Below, piece by piece: positions 11,130 to 20,888 of a DNA stretch of 64,000 nt. The notes beneath the pieces were generated by a model. The model was not told where the DNA came from and ran no database searches. It saw nothing but the letters and a program-made list of their open reading frames with translations. Both the position numbers and the translations under genes were made by a program. Origin of the DNA: Armigeres subalbatus (lineage: Eukaryota; Arthropoda; Insecta; Diptera; Culicidae). Numbering within the stretch: position 1 is the first letter of the stretch; the number at the start of each line of letters is the position of its first letter. The stretch spans positions 19,181,357 through 19,245,356 of the forward strand of contig NC_085140.1 in the NCBI RefSeq assembly GCF_024139115.2, read 5' to 3'.

Positions 11130-11357
11130 CTTGTCATAAGACGAGTTTGTACAATCCCATTTAATTCCACCACTTATTTGTACCTTGACAGATACGTATT
11201 TCGACCTCAACAGTAAGGTCGTCTTCAGTGTCTCGTACTTGACTCGACTTACGAGACACTGAAGACGACCTTACCGTTGAGGTCGAAATACGTATCTGTC
11301 AAGGTACAATTAAGTGGTGGAATTAAATGGGATTGTACAAACTCGTCTTACGACAAG
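11130..11357. repeat. Palindrome of two Penelope-type termini, copy 1
   Basis: The two arms are inverted copies from CTTGTCATAAGACGAG inwards (TTCCACCAC, GACAGATACGTATTTCGACC, GTCTTCAGTGTCTCGTAC). The left arm has about 13 bp more at the centre. The same core appears once, on the minus strand, downstream of the Penelope-like reading frame at 63 kb, which identifies the source. Each arm contains a hammerhead-like structure. Confidence 0.75.
11255..11300 (+). ncRNA. Hammerhead-like ribozyme motif (right arm)
   Basis: In order: GACA (stem I), CTGAAGA (fits the CUGANGA core), a hairpin GACC...GGTC, GAAA, a self-complementary TACGTA (very short stem III), ATC as candidate cleavage triplet, then TGTC pairing with GACA. 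One extra C lies between the CUGANGA core and the hairpin, so this is not a textbook core. Penelope-like elements are known to carry short-stem-III hammerheads. The mirror motif on the minus strand is at 11187-11232. Activity is inferred only. Confidence 0.4.
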
Positions 11358-11399
11358 TGAAGACATTCCACTAAAAAGCACAAAATAATTTTCTTATAC

Positions 11400-11920
11400 A
11401 AAAATTGTTTCTGAATTTGAAAGTATCCAGAAAACCAAATTAGCCTTATAAGTCAATATTTTTTGCGCTTTTTAGATACTACAAAGGTCATAAGACTTAT
11501 TGTTGTAACTACATTTATTTATGGTAGGAAGTATTTATTAGAGAATATGAACTTTTCGGAGAAAATGTGTAGTACGTGGGATCCCATTCAAACTAAAAAT
11601 TCGAAATTTTACGATTTCCGAGAATCCAGAAGCCGGGATCTCGGCAAAAATTGTGACTAATATCAGTAAAATGTTTACCGAGATCTCGGTAAACTTTACC
11701 GAGTCATCGGTAATCGTTACATATCTCTCTGTAAAAAGTCAAATTTGCCAAATTTCGGTAAAATTATGACGAAATTTCGGTAAAAGAATTACCGAATTTG
11801 GGTAACAAAAATTACCGAGATCTCGGCTGTTGGAATCTCGGAGAAAATTTTGATGAGGTCGGAAAAATAATTTAAGTGTGTTGGGCTGCAACTTTGAGTT
11901 TTGTTTCTCTAATTCATTCA
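11400..11920. repeat. Region rich in the CCGAGATCTCGG palindrome
   Basis: Between 11600 and 11850 variants of TTACCGAGATCTCGGTAA recur in both orientations, spaced by AT-rich DNA, with outer blocks GGGATCTCGGC and GGAATCTCGGAG facing each other. This looks like a decayed inverted-repeat element in the intron of the small gene. No gene is seen. Confidence 0.45.
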
Positions 11921-11927
11921 TACTTAC

Positions 11928-11994
11928 CTTTTTCCGTGACTGATGACATTTACATCTTGGTGCTGTCTGTTGATGGTGGTACTCACACACAAAT
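11928..11994 (-). CDS. Candidate upstream exon of the small gene
   Basis: A 67-nt block between an ATCTGCAG acceptor and a GTAAGT donor. Read with the phase left by the 13112-13150 exon candidate it is open, ends with two bases over, and joins in frame to the exon beginning near 2028. A second open frame (YHHQQTAPRCKCHQSRKK) exists but does not fit the phase. Phase compatibility with both neighbours is the main evidence. Confidence 0.35.
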
Positions 11995-11999
11995 CTGCA

Positions 12000-12540
12000 G
12001 ATTAAATGAATAAAATTAAAGCAGAATAAAATTAAACAAAGATGAATATCAATAAAATAAAAACCCAAATTTATTTACCAATTTTTTATATTTATTTATT
12101 TATGGGTTGCGCCACCGCTTAAAAGATTAATGATTCAATGTGTGAATGTAAACAGTGTTTTTGTTGTTTAAAAAAATATATAACCCAACCTGCTTGATTT
12201 ATTGAACTAGGAAACTACTCCGTAGAATGAAACCAGTTGCACTCGAATCGTTCAAGTCCATCTATATGAAACGCGTTTAACAAAAAAAAATCATGGGCTA
12301 CACACATCCACACACATACACAGACAGACATGTGCTCAGTTTTTCGAGCTGAGTCGATTGGTATATTTTTTTTATGAAAGGCTGATCTCCCGATAGACCT
12401 CAAAGGGCGTTTTCTTCTGGGGCTAATTCCCCCTAGCTTTACATATTTTTTACACTAAAGACACGGAAGGAACCATTGAAATTGAAATAGGGAAAACGTA
12501 GAGGCGTATGGCTTGCACAACTTGAGCACAAACTATGATA
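12000..12540. other. AT-rich spacer with a fragment of the GAGCTGAGTCGATT dispersed repeat
   Basis: A CA-rich tract (12290-12330) followed by GAGCTGAGTCGATTGGTATA near 12347 marks a partial copy of the dispersed repeat found at 35.3, 54.8, 59.1 and 60.4 kb. The rest shows nothing I recognise. Confidence 0.5.
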
Positions 12541-12542
12541 TA

Positions 12543-12751
12543 CTCAATCCAGTTGAAACCCGAAATATGGTGCTAGCGAAGTTGGATTTTTCTCACAATC
12601 CGTTCGTTAAACCTAACTTCGGAAGTGGTGCGCTGAATAGCGCTTCGCGATATGAAAACAGCGCACCACTTCCGAAGTTAGGTTTAATGTACGGATTGTG
12701 AGAAAAATCCAACTTCGCTATACCCCAATTCCGGTTTTCAACTGGATTGAG
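12543..12751. mobile_element. Foldback MITE, copy 2
   Basis: The termini are CTCAATCCAGTTGAAA and its inverted partner TTTCAACTGGATTGAG. The arms and loop match the copy at 275-470, with the loop inverted. This copy keeps both outer ends. Confidence 0.8.
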
Positions 12752-12879
12752 AATATAAAATATGATAAAATAGGTAGTAGGGTAGTTTTGTGATATAATA
12801 TTCGCCTTTTTTTCGGATAATATTTTGACATGCTTACTCATGAAAATACATCACTTCGAAGTTTTTTGGACAACTTGAT

Positions 12880-13220
12880 TTAACACGTAAATTTAATGTA
12901 CAGCTCAAAGCATACAATTTGACTGTGAGTTGATTTAGCTTTTGACGGAGACTGACAGAGTAGAAGACGGGGATATTATTTGTCGTAGTTCAAGTAGCGT
13001 AGAGCGAGGACTTATTGTTGGAAATAAAATTTGACAAGATGGTGATAAAGTCAATCAGCCAAAATTATAAAGTATTTCTAATGAAAAAAATTAACAATGA
13101 TATCTACATACCATAATCAAGAGGCGCATCCTGGTTGTCAATCACGCAATCTAAAGAGCTTGTGGGTTGTTTAGAAGGACTAAACTTTTATTGTGCTTAT
13201 CTAATCTAATATTTTTACCA
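12880..13220. repeat. Block homologous to 36510-36800 and 54310-54470
   Basis: Shared segments include GACTGACAGA, ACGGGGATATTA, GTTGGAAATAAAAT and CTTATCTAATCTAAT. This links the left gene copy to the two inverted duplication arms and implies that one ancestral unit contained all of them. Confidence 0.55.
13112..13150 (-). CDS. Candidate upstream exon (CVIDNQDAPLDY)
   Basis: A 39-nt block between a CTCTTTAG acceptor and a GTATGT donor, open in one frame as CVIDNQDAPLDY plus one base. That base joins in phase with the 11928-11994 candidate. A duplicate of the block with altered length lies at 15392-15437. An exon this short is weak on its own; the conserved splice-site context in both copies supports it. 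Confidence 0.3.
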
Positions 13221-13485
13221 GTGACTATACCGCCGGTTTTCATACATTTTTATCATCATTGAGGTTAGAAATCTCGATTCGTAGCGATTCGATTTGGCTA
13301 AAATTTTACTAGGCACTTGTTTTCAACCTGAACTTTCGATCTTTCAGTGAATTGTATTCATTTCTATTGATTTCGACTTCCGAATCTGGAAATAATTATA
13401 AACCATCACTTTTTAATATGGGGATTCATACAACAGACCTGTTTTTATAATTATTTCCAAACGAAACGCGTATTAGCAGAATATA

Positions 13486-13582
13486 CCCAACAAACAATTT
13501 TAGCAGAATAAACAAGTTTCAAAGCCGAAGAAAACTATTTTTAGTTCTAAAAGCGCTTTACCCACTTGCAATGTTTGTTGGG
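13486..13582. mobile_element. Short MITE with CCCAACAAACA inverted ends
   Basis: The left end CCCAACAAACAATTTT pairs with the right end ...ATGTTTGTTGGG. Flanks are TATA and TATG, possibly a diverged 4-bp target duplication. Length is 97 bp, with no coding potential. Confidence 0.5.
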
Positions 13583-13779
13583 TATGCATAAATGTAATTT
13601 TCATTGAATAAAAAGTCAAGTCATGGCCTGCTTGCAAAAAATCAGCCCAATCGAATGGCTAAGAATCAAGTTATTGACTTTCCAGCATGGCCATTTTGTA
13701 TGGAAACCGAGCTTGTCTTTATACTTATTTCCATCCGTGTATAACTGGAGGGTTAATCAGTTAAGCGACAAATCAATTA

Positions 13780-14950
13780 AAAAAGTCAGACAATTATTAC
13801 GAAATTTTAATTGCATTTTACCGTCTATAAAATGTTTAGAAATTTATTGAACAGGTCTCTAAAAATTCTTTGGAATGTTTCTAATTCCTGCAATCTCCAC
13901 ATTTTGTTTTTTAGCAAGCAATTTCAGTCGAAACCGGGCTTCACTATTTACTGTCCAGAACTCTTGGGACGTTCTCAAGAATTCCTAGGGCACTTAGTTC
14001 AGGACATTTTTTCCTTAAATATCTCCAGGATTTATTCCAGAAATATCTACAGGAACTCTTCCAAAAATTATTTCAGGAATTCATCCGGATTCCATCGGTA
14101 ACTTCATTTCTTCCAGAATTCCTCCGGAATTTCCTCCAAGATATGTTTTCATCATTTTAGGACAACATTTTAGCAGCTCCATTTTTGAAAGAATTCCCAA
14201 CCTAATTCACTGCATTCCTCAATTTCTCCCAGAACTTCTTTGGACATTCCGCCAAGAATTCTTTCGGAATTCCCTTCAGGGATTTTTTTCGTAAAATCCT
14301 CCGGAAACTACTTCGGAGATAAATCAATAAATTCCATTGGAAATTTCTCAAGACATGCCGTTAAAAATTCAAAGAAGGAATCCTAAAAAGCTTTATTACG
14401 AATTCTTCTTCGAAAAAACTTTCATAAATGCATTTGGAAATTCATTTAGGAATTCCTTGGAAACTCCTTTGAGAATTTCTTCGGAAATACCTATCTAAGA
14501 AAAATCCATCGGAAATTTCTTCAGGAATTCCTACGAAAATTGTTTTAGGATAAGTTTGGAAAATTCCTTTGAGAGGAATCCTTCGAAAATTTCTTTCGGA
14601 AATCGTTTAGGAAACTCTTTGGAAATTGATTTCGGCTTTTTTTCGTGTTGTGTTCAGAAATTCTTTCGGAGACTCTCACATTACGCCAGGAATTCTTTTG
14701 AACATTCGTCTTTGTAAGTTTCTCCGAAAATTCCTTCGGAATTTCCTCCAGGAAATCCTTTGGAACTTCCTGGAAAATCCTTGCAGTAAAACCACAAAAC
14801 AATACAAAATTCCTGTGAAGGAATATCTGAAGTTCTTAAGGAAATCCCAATTAAATTTTTGGGAAGAATTCCTGAAAAAAAAATCGAAAGAATTCCTGGA
14901 TGAAGTTCTGAAGAATTCCTTGAAAGAATTTTCTAATGGATTTTAAGAAT
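13780..14950. repeat. 1.2 kb repeated block, copy 1 (GAATTCC-rich)
   Basis: This aligns along its length with 15900-17290, starting with shared unique sequence (ACCGTCTATAAAATGTTTAG, TTTTAGCAAGCAATTTCAGT, GCCCTAGG-type junctions) and continuing through GAATTCC-type low-complexity repeat. Frames here encode K/E/F/L ladders and are not credible genes. Confidence 0.7.
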
Positions 14951-15299
14951 TTCTCCTAGAGTTTCCAAATGGATTTCTTAGAAAATCACTGGACGAATTT
15001 ATTTAAGAAATTCCTGAAATAATTGCTGAAGCAATTACTTACTTAAAAAAATGTAAGGAATTCCTAAATCAATTTCCAAATTAAGGTCATAAATAAATTT
15101 CCGAAGGAATTTTCCTGTAGGAATTCCGGAAGGTTTACCCGAAATAGTTTGCATAGGTATTCTTAAAGAAATTGACTTTGAATTTAGGATAGGAATAGGA
15201 ATTCCGAACAAATTTCGAACCAAATTCCAATTCTTAGTATTCCTTCTTTTAATTTTCGGTAAAATATCTTAATGCATTTCAAAAAAAATCTGAATATAT

Positions 15300-15900
15300 T
15301 CCAGATGTAATTTAGCGGAGAATTTTCTGAGATCGTTAATCAGCTTAAATTATGAAGTGCGTCTTCGAAAAATAAACAATGATATCTACATACCACAATC
15401 AAGCTAGGCACATCCTGGTTGTCAATCACGCAATCTTTAAAAGAAAATGAAGTTGTGGGTTGCTGCAAAGAAGGATTCAACTTTTATTGTGCTTATCTAA
15501 TCTAATGTTTTTACCAGTGACTATAATTGGAGCAGGGTTGTGATGAATCATTCTCATGCGATGGTGATTGGAATTATCATTCGATAACTTCTCAGATGTG
15601 AAAAGTAGGCGAGTTGTCGTTGGCGATAACTTTCCAAATTTTGGAATCAATTGATAATAAACACAAAACTATAATTTAAACGTAAATATCACCTAAAACA
15701 ATTCAATCTCAACAATGAAGTACAATCTGGTATTTGGCATTGTGTTTTGGTGTAATGTAGAGAAATCCAAAAAGTAACGGTACATGCTTCAAATCAAGGA
15801 ACAATTATTACAAATCAAGAAACAATTTTGTATCATTCTCGATTATTTGAAAATTTTATTTTATCCATCCCTGAATTGGATGTCAAGTCAAGCGACAAAT
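15300..15900. other. Spacer containing a duplicate exon-like block
   Basis: The stretch 15350-15520 duplicates 13090-13220, including the CVIDNQD exon-like block (here 41 nt, with a different exit phase) and CTTATCTAATCTAATG. The remainder is AT-rich with no recognised feature. Confidence 0.45.
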
Positions 15901-17290
15901 CAATTGAAAAAAAAGTCAGACAAATATTACGAAATTTTAATTGCATTTTACCGTCTATAAAATGTTTAGAATTTTTTAGAATAGGTCTTTAAGAATTCTT
16001 TGGAGTGTTTCCAATTCCTGCAAACTTCCCATTTTGTTTTTTAGCAAGCAATTTCAGTCAAAACCGGGCTTCAATACTGTCCAGAATTCCTTAGACGTTC
16101 TCAAGAATTCCTAGGGCATTTCGTTCAAGATATTTTTTTTATAAATATCTCCAGGATTTTTCCAGAAAATACCAAGATTTATTCCAGAAATATCTGCAGA
16201 AACTCTTCGGAGAATTATTTCAGGAACTCATCCGGATACCGTCGGTAACTTCATTCCTTCGGAAATTTCTCCTGTAATTTCTCAGGAATTTCCTCCAAGA
16301 TTTTTTTCTATTCTAGGACAAAAGCCCTCCTTAGCCGTGTGGTAAGAGTCTTACCACAGACGCGCGGCTACAAAGCAAGACCATGCTGAGGGTGGCTGAG
16401 TTTGATTCCCGAAGCCGGTCTAGGCAATTTTCGGTTTCGAAATTGTCTCGACTTCCCTGGGCATAAAAGTATCATCGTGCTAGCCTCATGATATACGAAT
16501 GCAAAAATGGTAACTTGGCTTAGAAACCTCGCAGTTAATAACTGTGGAAGTGCTTAATGAACACTAAACTGCGAGGCGGCTCTGTCCCAGTGTGGGGATG
16601 TAATGCCAATAAGAAGAAGAAGAAGGACAACATTCCAGCAACTTCATAAGGAATTTTCGAACGAATTCCTAACGTAATTCTCTACATTCCTTGATTTCTC
16701 TAAGAACTTTTTTGGACATTTCGCTAAGAATTCTTTCGGAATTCCCTCCAGGGATTTCTTCGTAGAATCTCCCGGAAATTACTACTTATAAATCCATAAA
16801 TTCCATTCGAAATTTCGCAAGACTTGAAAATTTAAAGAAGGAATTCTAAGAAAGATTTATTACGAATTCTTCTGCGAAATTTTTTTAAGAAATGCCTTTG
16901 GAAATTCTTTGGATATTCTTTTGAAAATTTCTTCGGAAATATCTAAAAAAAAATCCATCGGAAATCCCATAGGAACTCCTGTGGAAATCGTTTAAGGAAT
17001 ACCTTCGAAAATTCCTTTGGGAAATTCTGGGTATGTTTCTCCGTAATTTCTTTGTAAGTTTCTCCGTAAATTCCTTTGGATCTTCCTCTAGGAAATCCTT
17101 GCAATAAAACCATACAAAATTCCAGCGAAGGAATATCCGAAGCTCTTAAGGAAATCTCAATTAAATTTCTAAAGGAATGTCCGAAGGCATTCCTGAAAAA
17201 AATTTCGAAAGAATTCCTGGATGAAGTTCTGAAGAATTACTTGAAAGAATTTTCTAAAGAATTCCAAGAATTTCTCTTGGAGTTTTGAAA
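15900..17290. repeat. 1.2 kb repeated block, copy 2, interrupted by a SINE
   Basis: Direct-orientation copy of 13780-14950, split by the Feilai-type SINE at 16322-16623. The uninterrupted first copy (TTTTAGGACAACATTTTAGC near 14155) serves as the empty site for that insertion. Confidence 0.7.
16322..16623 (+). mobile_element. Feilai-type tRNA-related SINE, copy 1
   Basis: The 5' end has CCCTCCTTAGCCGTGTGGTA, a B-box-like stretch (TTTGATTCCC, degraded from GGTTCGATTCCC), the tRNA-unrelated body (CTCGACTTCCCTGGGCATAA) and an AAGAAGAAG tail. AGGACAA flanks it at 16315-16321 and 16624-16630. The family name is from recognition of the Aedes Feilai layout, not from a search. Confidence 0.8.
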
Positions 17291-17700
17291 TGGATTTCTT
17301 AAGAAATTACTGGAAATCTGGATATATCTCCGAAGTAATTTCCCGATAATTGTCCCTGGAGGATATTCTAAAGGAATTTTTGGGGGAATGCCCGGAGGAA
17401 TTCATAAATGTCAGAAATTCTTTCAGAAACTGCTTTAGGATTTCGTTCGTAAATTCCTGTAGGAAATTTCGGAGGAATTACGGGAAAAATAGCCGATAGA
17501 ATGAATTCTTTAAGCAATTCCTTGAGGAATTTTTTAATGAATAACTAGAGGAACCTCCGATATATTACTTAGATAATTATAAATATACGAAGGAATTCCT
17601 GGAAGAATTTCTGGATGGCTAACCGAATTAATTCCTGGAGGTATTTTTATGAAAAATTACGAGGATTTTCCGAACGAAGTTTGTGTTAAATTCATGAAAT

Positions 17701-17823
17701 CTAGACCAACATTTGAAAAGGGCGTAACAGCAAAAATTTAGTCCTTCTGATTCTTCGTCTACATAACGAAGAATAAGAAGTAACAAATTTTTGCTGTTAC
17801 GTCCTTTTCAAATGTTGGTCTAG
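17701..17823. mobile_element. Foldback MITE with AAAT target duplication
   Basis: Arms of about 43 bp (CTAGACCAACATTTGAAAAG and its inverted partner ending GTTGGTCTAG). AAAT flanks both sides at 17697-17700 and 17824-17827. The arms also contain GTAACAGCAAAAATTT. Confidence 0.7.
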
Positions 17824-18362
17824 AAATATTACCTAGATGAATATTCTAAGAAATTTCTGAAAAAAATCTACAACTCCTGAAGCACATTCCCAAAGAATTC
17901 TTGAGAATATCCAAAGAAGTATGATGATGGATCGATTGCAATCCCGATATTTTTTTTGGCTTGAAGTTAAATCCAGATTCAAAACAGGGCATTGTTTCAC
18001 TACTGTCCAGATTTTAGTAGGAATTCCCGTGAAATTGTTGGAAGTCGGAGTCGGAGTTTTTGAAGTAATTTCTGACGGAATTCCTGTAGAAAACATGATA
18101 TGAAAACTCCAAAAGATATTTCTTTGAAAACTCCATTGGAAATTCATTCGTGATTTCCTTTAATACTTCTTTATGAAATTCCTACAGTAATTCCCCAATT
18201 TCCCCAATAACTCCTTTTTACATTCCTCCAAGGATTCTTTCGCAAACAACTCCAGAAATTCCTTTAGTAAAACCATAAAAAATCCTTTCTGAAATTTTTG
18301 AACTAATTATTCCAAAACTTTTGTTGAAACAATTCTTCTAAAAAAAATATTTAAGAACAATA

Positions 18363-18577
18363 GGGGAACGGTTCGGCACTTCACCCATAGCTCCTATTTC
18401 CATCCCATCAAAAACAAAGCAATGAAAAGGAATTTGGTTTGTTTCTCATTTTTGTGATTTTTTTCACCAGTGAGCACGTGTGTTAGCAAAAAGAAGCGAC
18501 GAGATTGGTGTTGTATTTCTTTGTTATGCGATAAGATGAATATATGTTCAGTGAGATGGAAAACGGAACAGTTCCCC
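18363..18577. mobile_element. TA-flanked MITE (GGGGAAC ends)
   Basis: Left end GGGGAACGGTTC, right end GAACAGTTCCCC, TA on both sides. 215 bp. Consistent with a Tc1/mariner-like non-autonomous element. Confidence 0.65.
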
Positions 18578-19139
18578 TATATGAAATCCTGAAAGAATTT
18601 TCTGATGATTGAATGATGGAATTTTGAAAGGCATTTCCGAAGGATTCATAAAATATTTTTAAATGAATTTCTGAATATTCTCGGAAGAATGCTCAATGGA
18701 AATTCCGAAGGAAATTCAAAAGGAACTTCCAAAGGTCTAAACGAATTTCTGGAAGATTTGCTAATAAAATTCCGGAGTTCTGAAAAGATTCCCGAGAGAA
18801 ATTTCGAAGGAATTCCAAGAATTTCTTCTTCTGGTTTTCTTAATAGATTCTGGAGAAATTTCTAGCAGAATGCGCCAAGAAATTTCCAAAGAATATAAGG
18901 AATATCTTATGGAATTTCCAAAAGAATTCTAGATTTATCTCTGAAGTAATTTCTGAAAGATTTTCCGAATAAATCCCTAGAGAAAATTTCAAAGGAATTC
19001 ATGGAGGGATGACCAAAGAAATTTAAGAATGTCGGAAATTCTTTCAAGATTTAATTTGGAAACTCCGTTAGGGGTTGTACACTAATGTGATTTTCCTTCT
19101 GTCAGGTCTCAATGGTCAGATCCCTGGGAATCAACGCGA

Positions 19140-20884
19140 TTCACTAACCAATTGCCACGAAGCCTTGCCTTGTCGCAAGCAAGCCATTATGATTATCGTT
19201 ATCACAATCCGTGTGAGGACGAGGAGTTTAGACAAAATTTTCAGTTCAACCCTTTCGTTGATCAGAGGAATTATGCACCAAATTTTCCGCTTATTTCACA
19301 GCCATCTCGTGGCAGGCCAATTCGAAATGCAACTCATTCAATATCCAATGGTCCCCGTCATGGAATACACGGTAGCAGCCTCCCTGCTACTGGTCTAATA
19401 GGAGCAGGACGGCGGACACCACCACGTCCGATGCCTACTCCGGTTCCCAGTGTTAATCCTTTCCAAGACTTAGATTATTATCCAATTTCCAATCGCGAAA
19501 AAACAATCCCAGTGGTGAAGTGGCCAATAAAATATGCTGGAGAGGACCGCGGTATGGGCCTCAATGATTTTTAGTGGAAAGTAAGCGACTGGACGAAGTC
19601 GGAACAGGTTTCCGAGTATGAACTCTTATGTTCGTTTGGGAATTTACTGACCGGACGAGCAAAAATGTGGTTCACTAGTAATAAACATCGTTTCAATACG
19701 TATTCGGACCTTATTGCTAATATGAAGTTGACCTTCAGGCATCCAGATTTGGATCATTTCATCTTGTGGGACATCTACCAAAAAGGCAGCAGAAAAATGA
19801 AACCTTTTTGGAATTCTTTCTTGACATTGAGAAGAAGTTCAAAAGCCTCACATCACCGGTGTCGGAGGTGGAAATACAGTAACAGTTTTGCAGTTATCGG
19901 TCCTTTTCGTCTGGCGGTCCAGACTTCAAACTGATGTCAAACTCAATGACAGCTGCATTGCGCTGCATATTTGGATGCACTTTTATTGCATCTGACGTCG
20001 ATTGACAACCGTTTGACGTCTAGAATGCGTTGCAGTTATCGAACGGCATTCGTTAACTGAAAAGTAAACATTTTGCAGTTATCGAACGGCTACTGTAGTA
20101 CAAGCCGTACGCCGAAACCTTCGTCCGGAGTACAAACGGGCACTAATTGGTAGGGATCTGTATGATCTGTATTCATTGCATATTGCAGGGCAAGAAATAG
20201 ATGCCACCAATACGTACCTTTTTGTAAAACCACAAAATGCTTCGCAAACCAATGCCGTTCAAGTCGCGGAATATCGCTCAGGGGGAAACATCAGTAATTT
20301 TCAGGAAAAACGCCCGAATCATCTTTCCAATAAAGGACCAAACAATAACGTCAATTACACTCCACGTCATGGTTCCGTACCGAACCAAGGTAGTGGAGGG
20401 ATCTAGCAGTGGACTAGGAAAGATTCCAGTTCCGCACATCCACCTGCAAAGATCAATACAAAACCAAAGATGGAAGAAAAATCGAACGCTATCAACTCAA
20501 AAGTTGATTCAAGGAAACTCTCAAATGTAGAATCTAAAACGGACGAACACGTTCCTCTGAACGATAAGTTCGTTTGCTTTAACTGCCGAAGTCAGGAGCA
20601 TCTAACCCACCAATGCACAAAACAACCTGACTCGAACCCCTCTTCTATATTTTCGATACTGACAGATGACAGGCCTTTCATGAATGTTTCCATTTTCGGT
20701 AGGTCCGTTAAAGCGCTTCTGGACAGTGGCAGCCAGAAAACCTTATTGTCAGATCGGACTTGTCCAATTTGGAAGTTGAACAATACAAAAATTTTCCCTT
20801 CAAATTTAGTCCTTACCAGCGCTTCTGGTGATCCCTTACAAGTTTCAGGTCGAGTTTATCTCCCTTTCACAGTAGGGGAAAAAC
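19140..20884 (+). pseudogene. Ty3/gypsy gag and protease N-terminal half, broken
   Basis: A gag-like frame starts near 19152 and meets an in-frame TAG at 19572. The frame then continues (WKVSDW..., KMWFTSNKHRF) and shifts near 19785. A pogo-related MITE interrupts it at 19877-20095. Further on, the frame at 20470-20884 carries a CCHC knuckle (CFNCRSQEHLTHQC) and the aspartic protease motif LLDSGSQ. The frame then shifts by one base within the protease domain, whose second half (CIAGIDFF) opens the next frame at 20889. No 5' LTR was found, because low-complexity repeat begins immediately upstream. Confidence 0.8.
19877..20095. mobile_element. Pogo-related MITE inside gag (TA duplication)
   Basis: Left end CAGTAACAGTTTTGCAGTTA, right end complementary to CAGTAGCCGTTCGATAACTG, TA on both sides. 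The ends resemble those of the 61590-62863 element, suggesting mobilisation by the same or a related transposase. Confidence 0.7.
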
Positions 20885-20888
20885 CAGA

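Larger units (their letters stand above)
17290..19060. repeat. Long degenerate GAATTCC-type repeat tract
   Basis: Variants of GGAATTCCTGGA and AAATTTCTGAAG continue to about 19060, interrupted by two small MITEs. The frames at 17833-18147 and 17921-18103 are by-products of the repeat. Confidence 0.7.
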
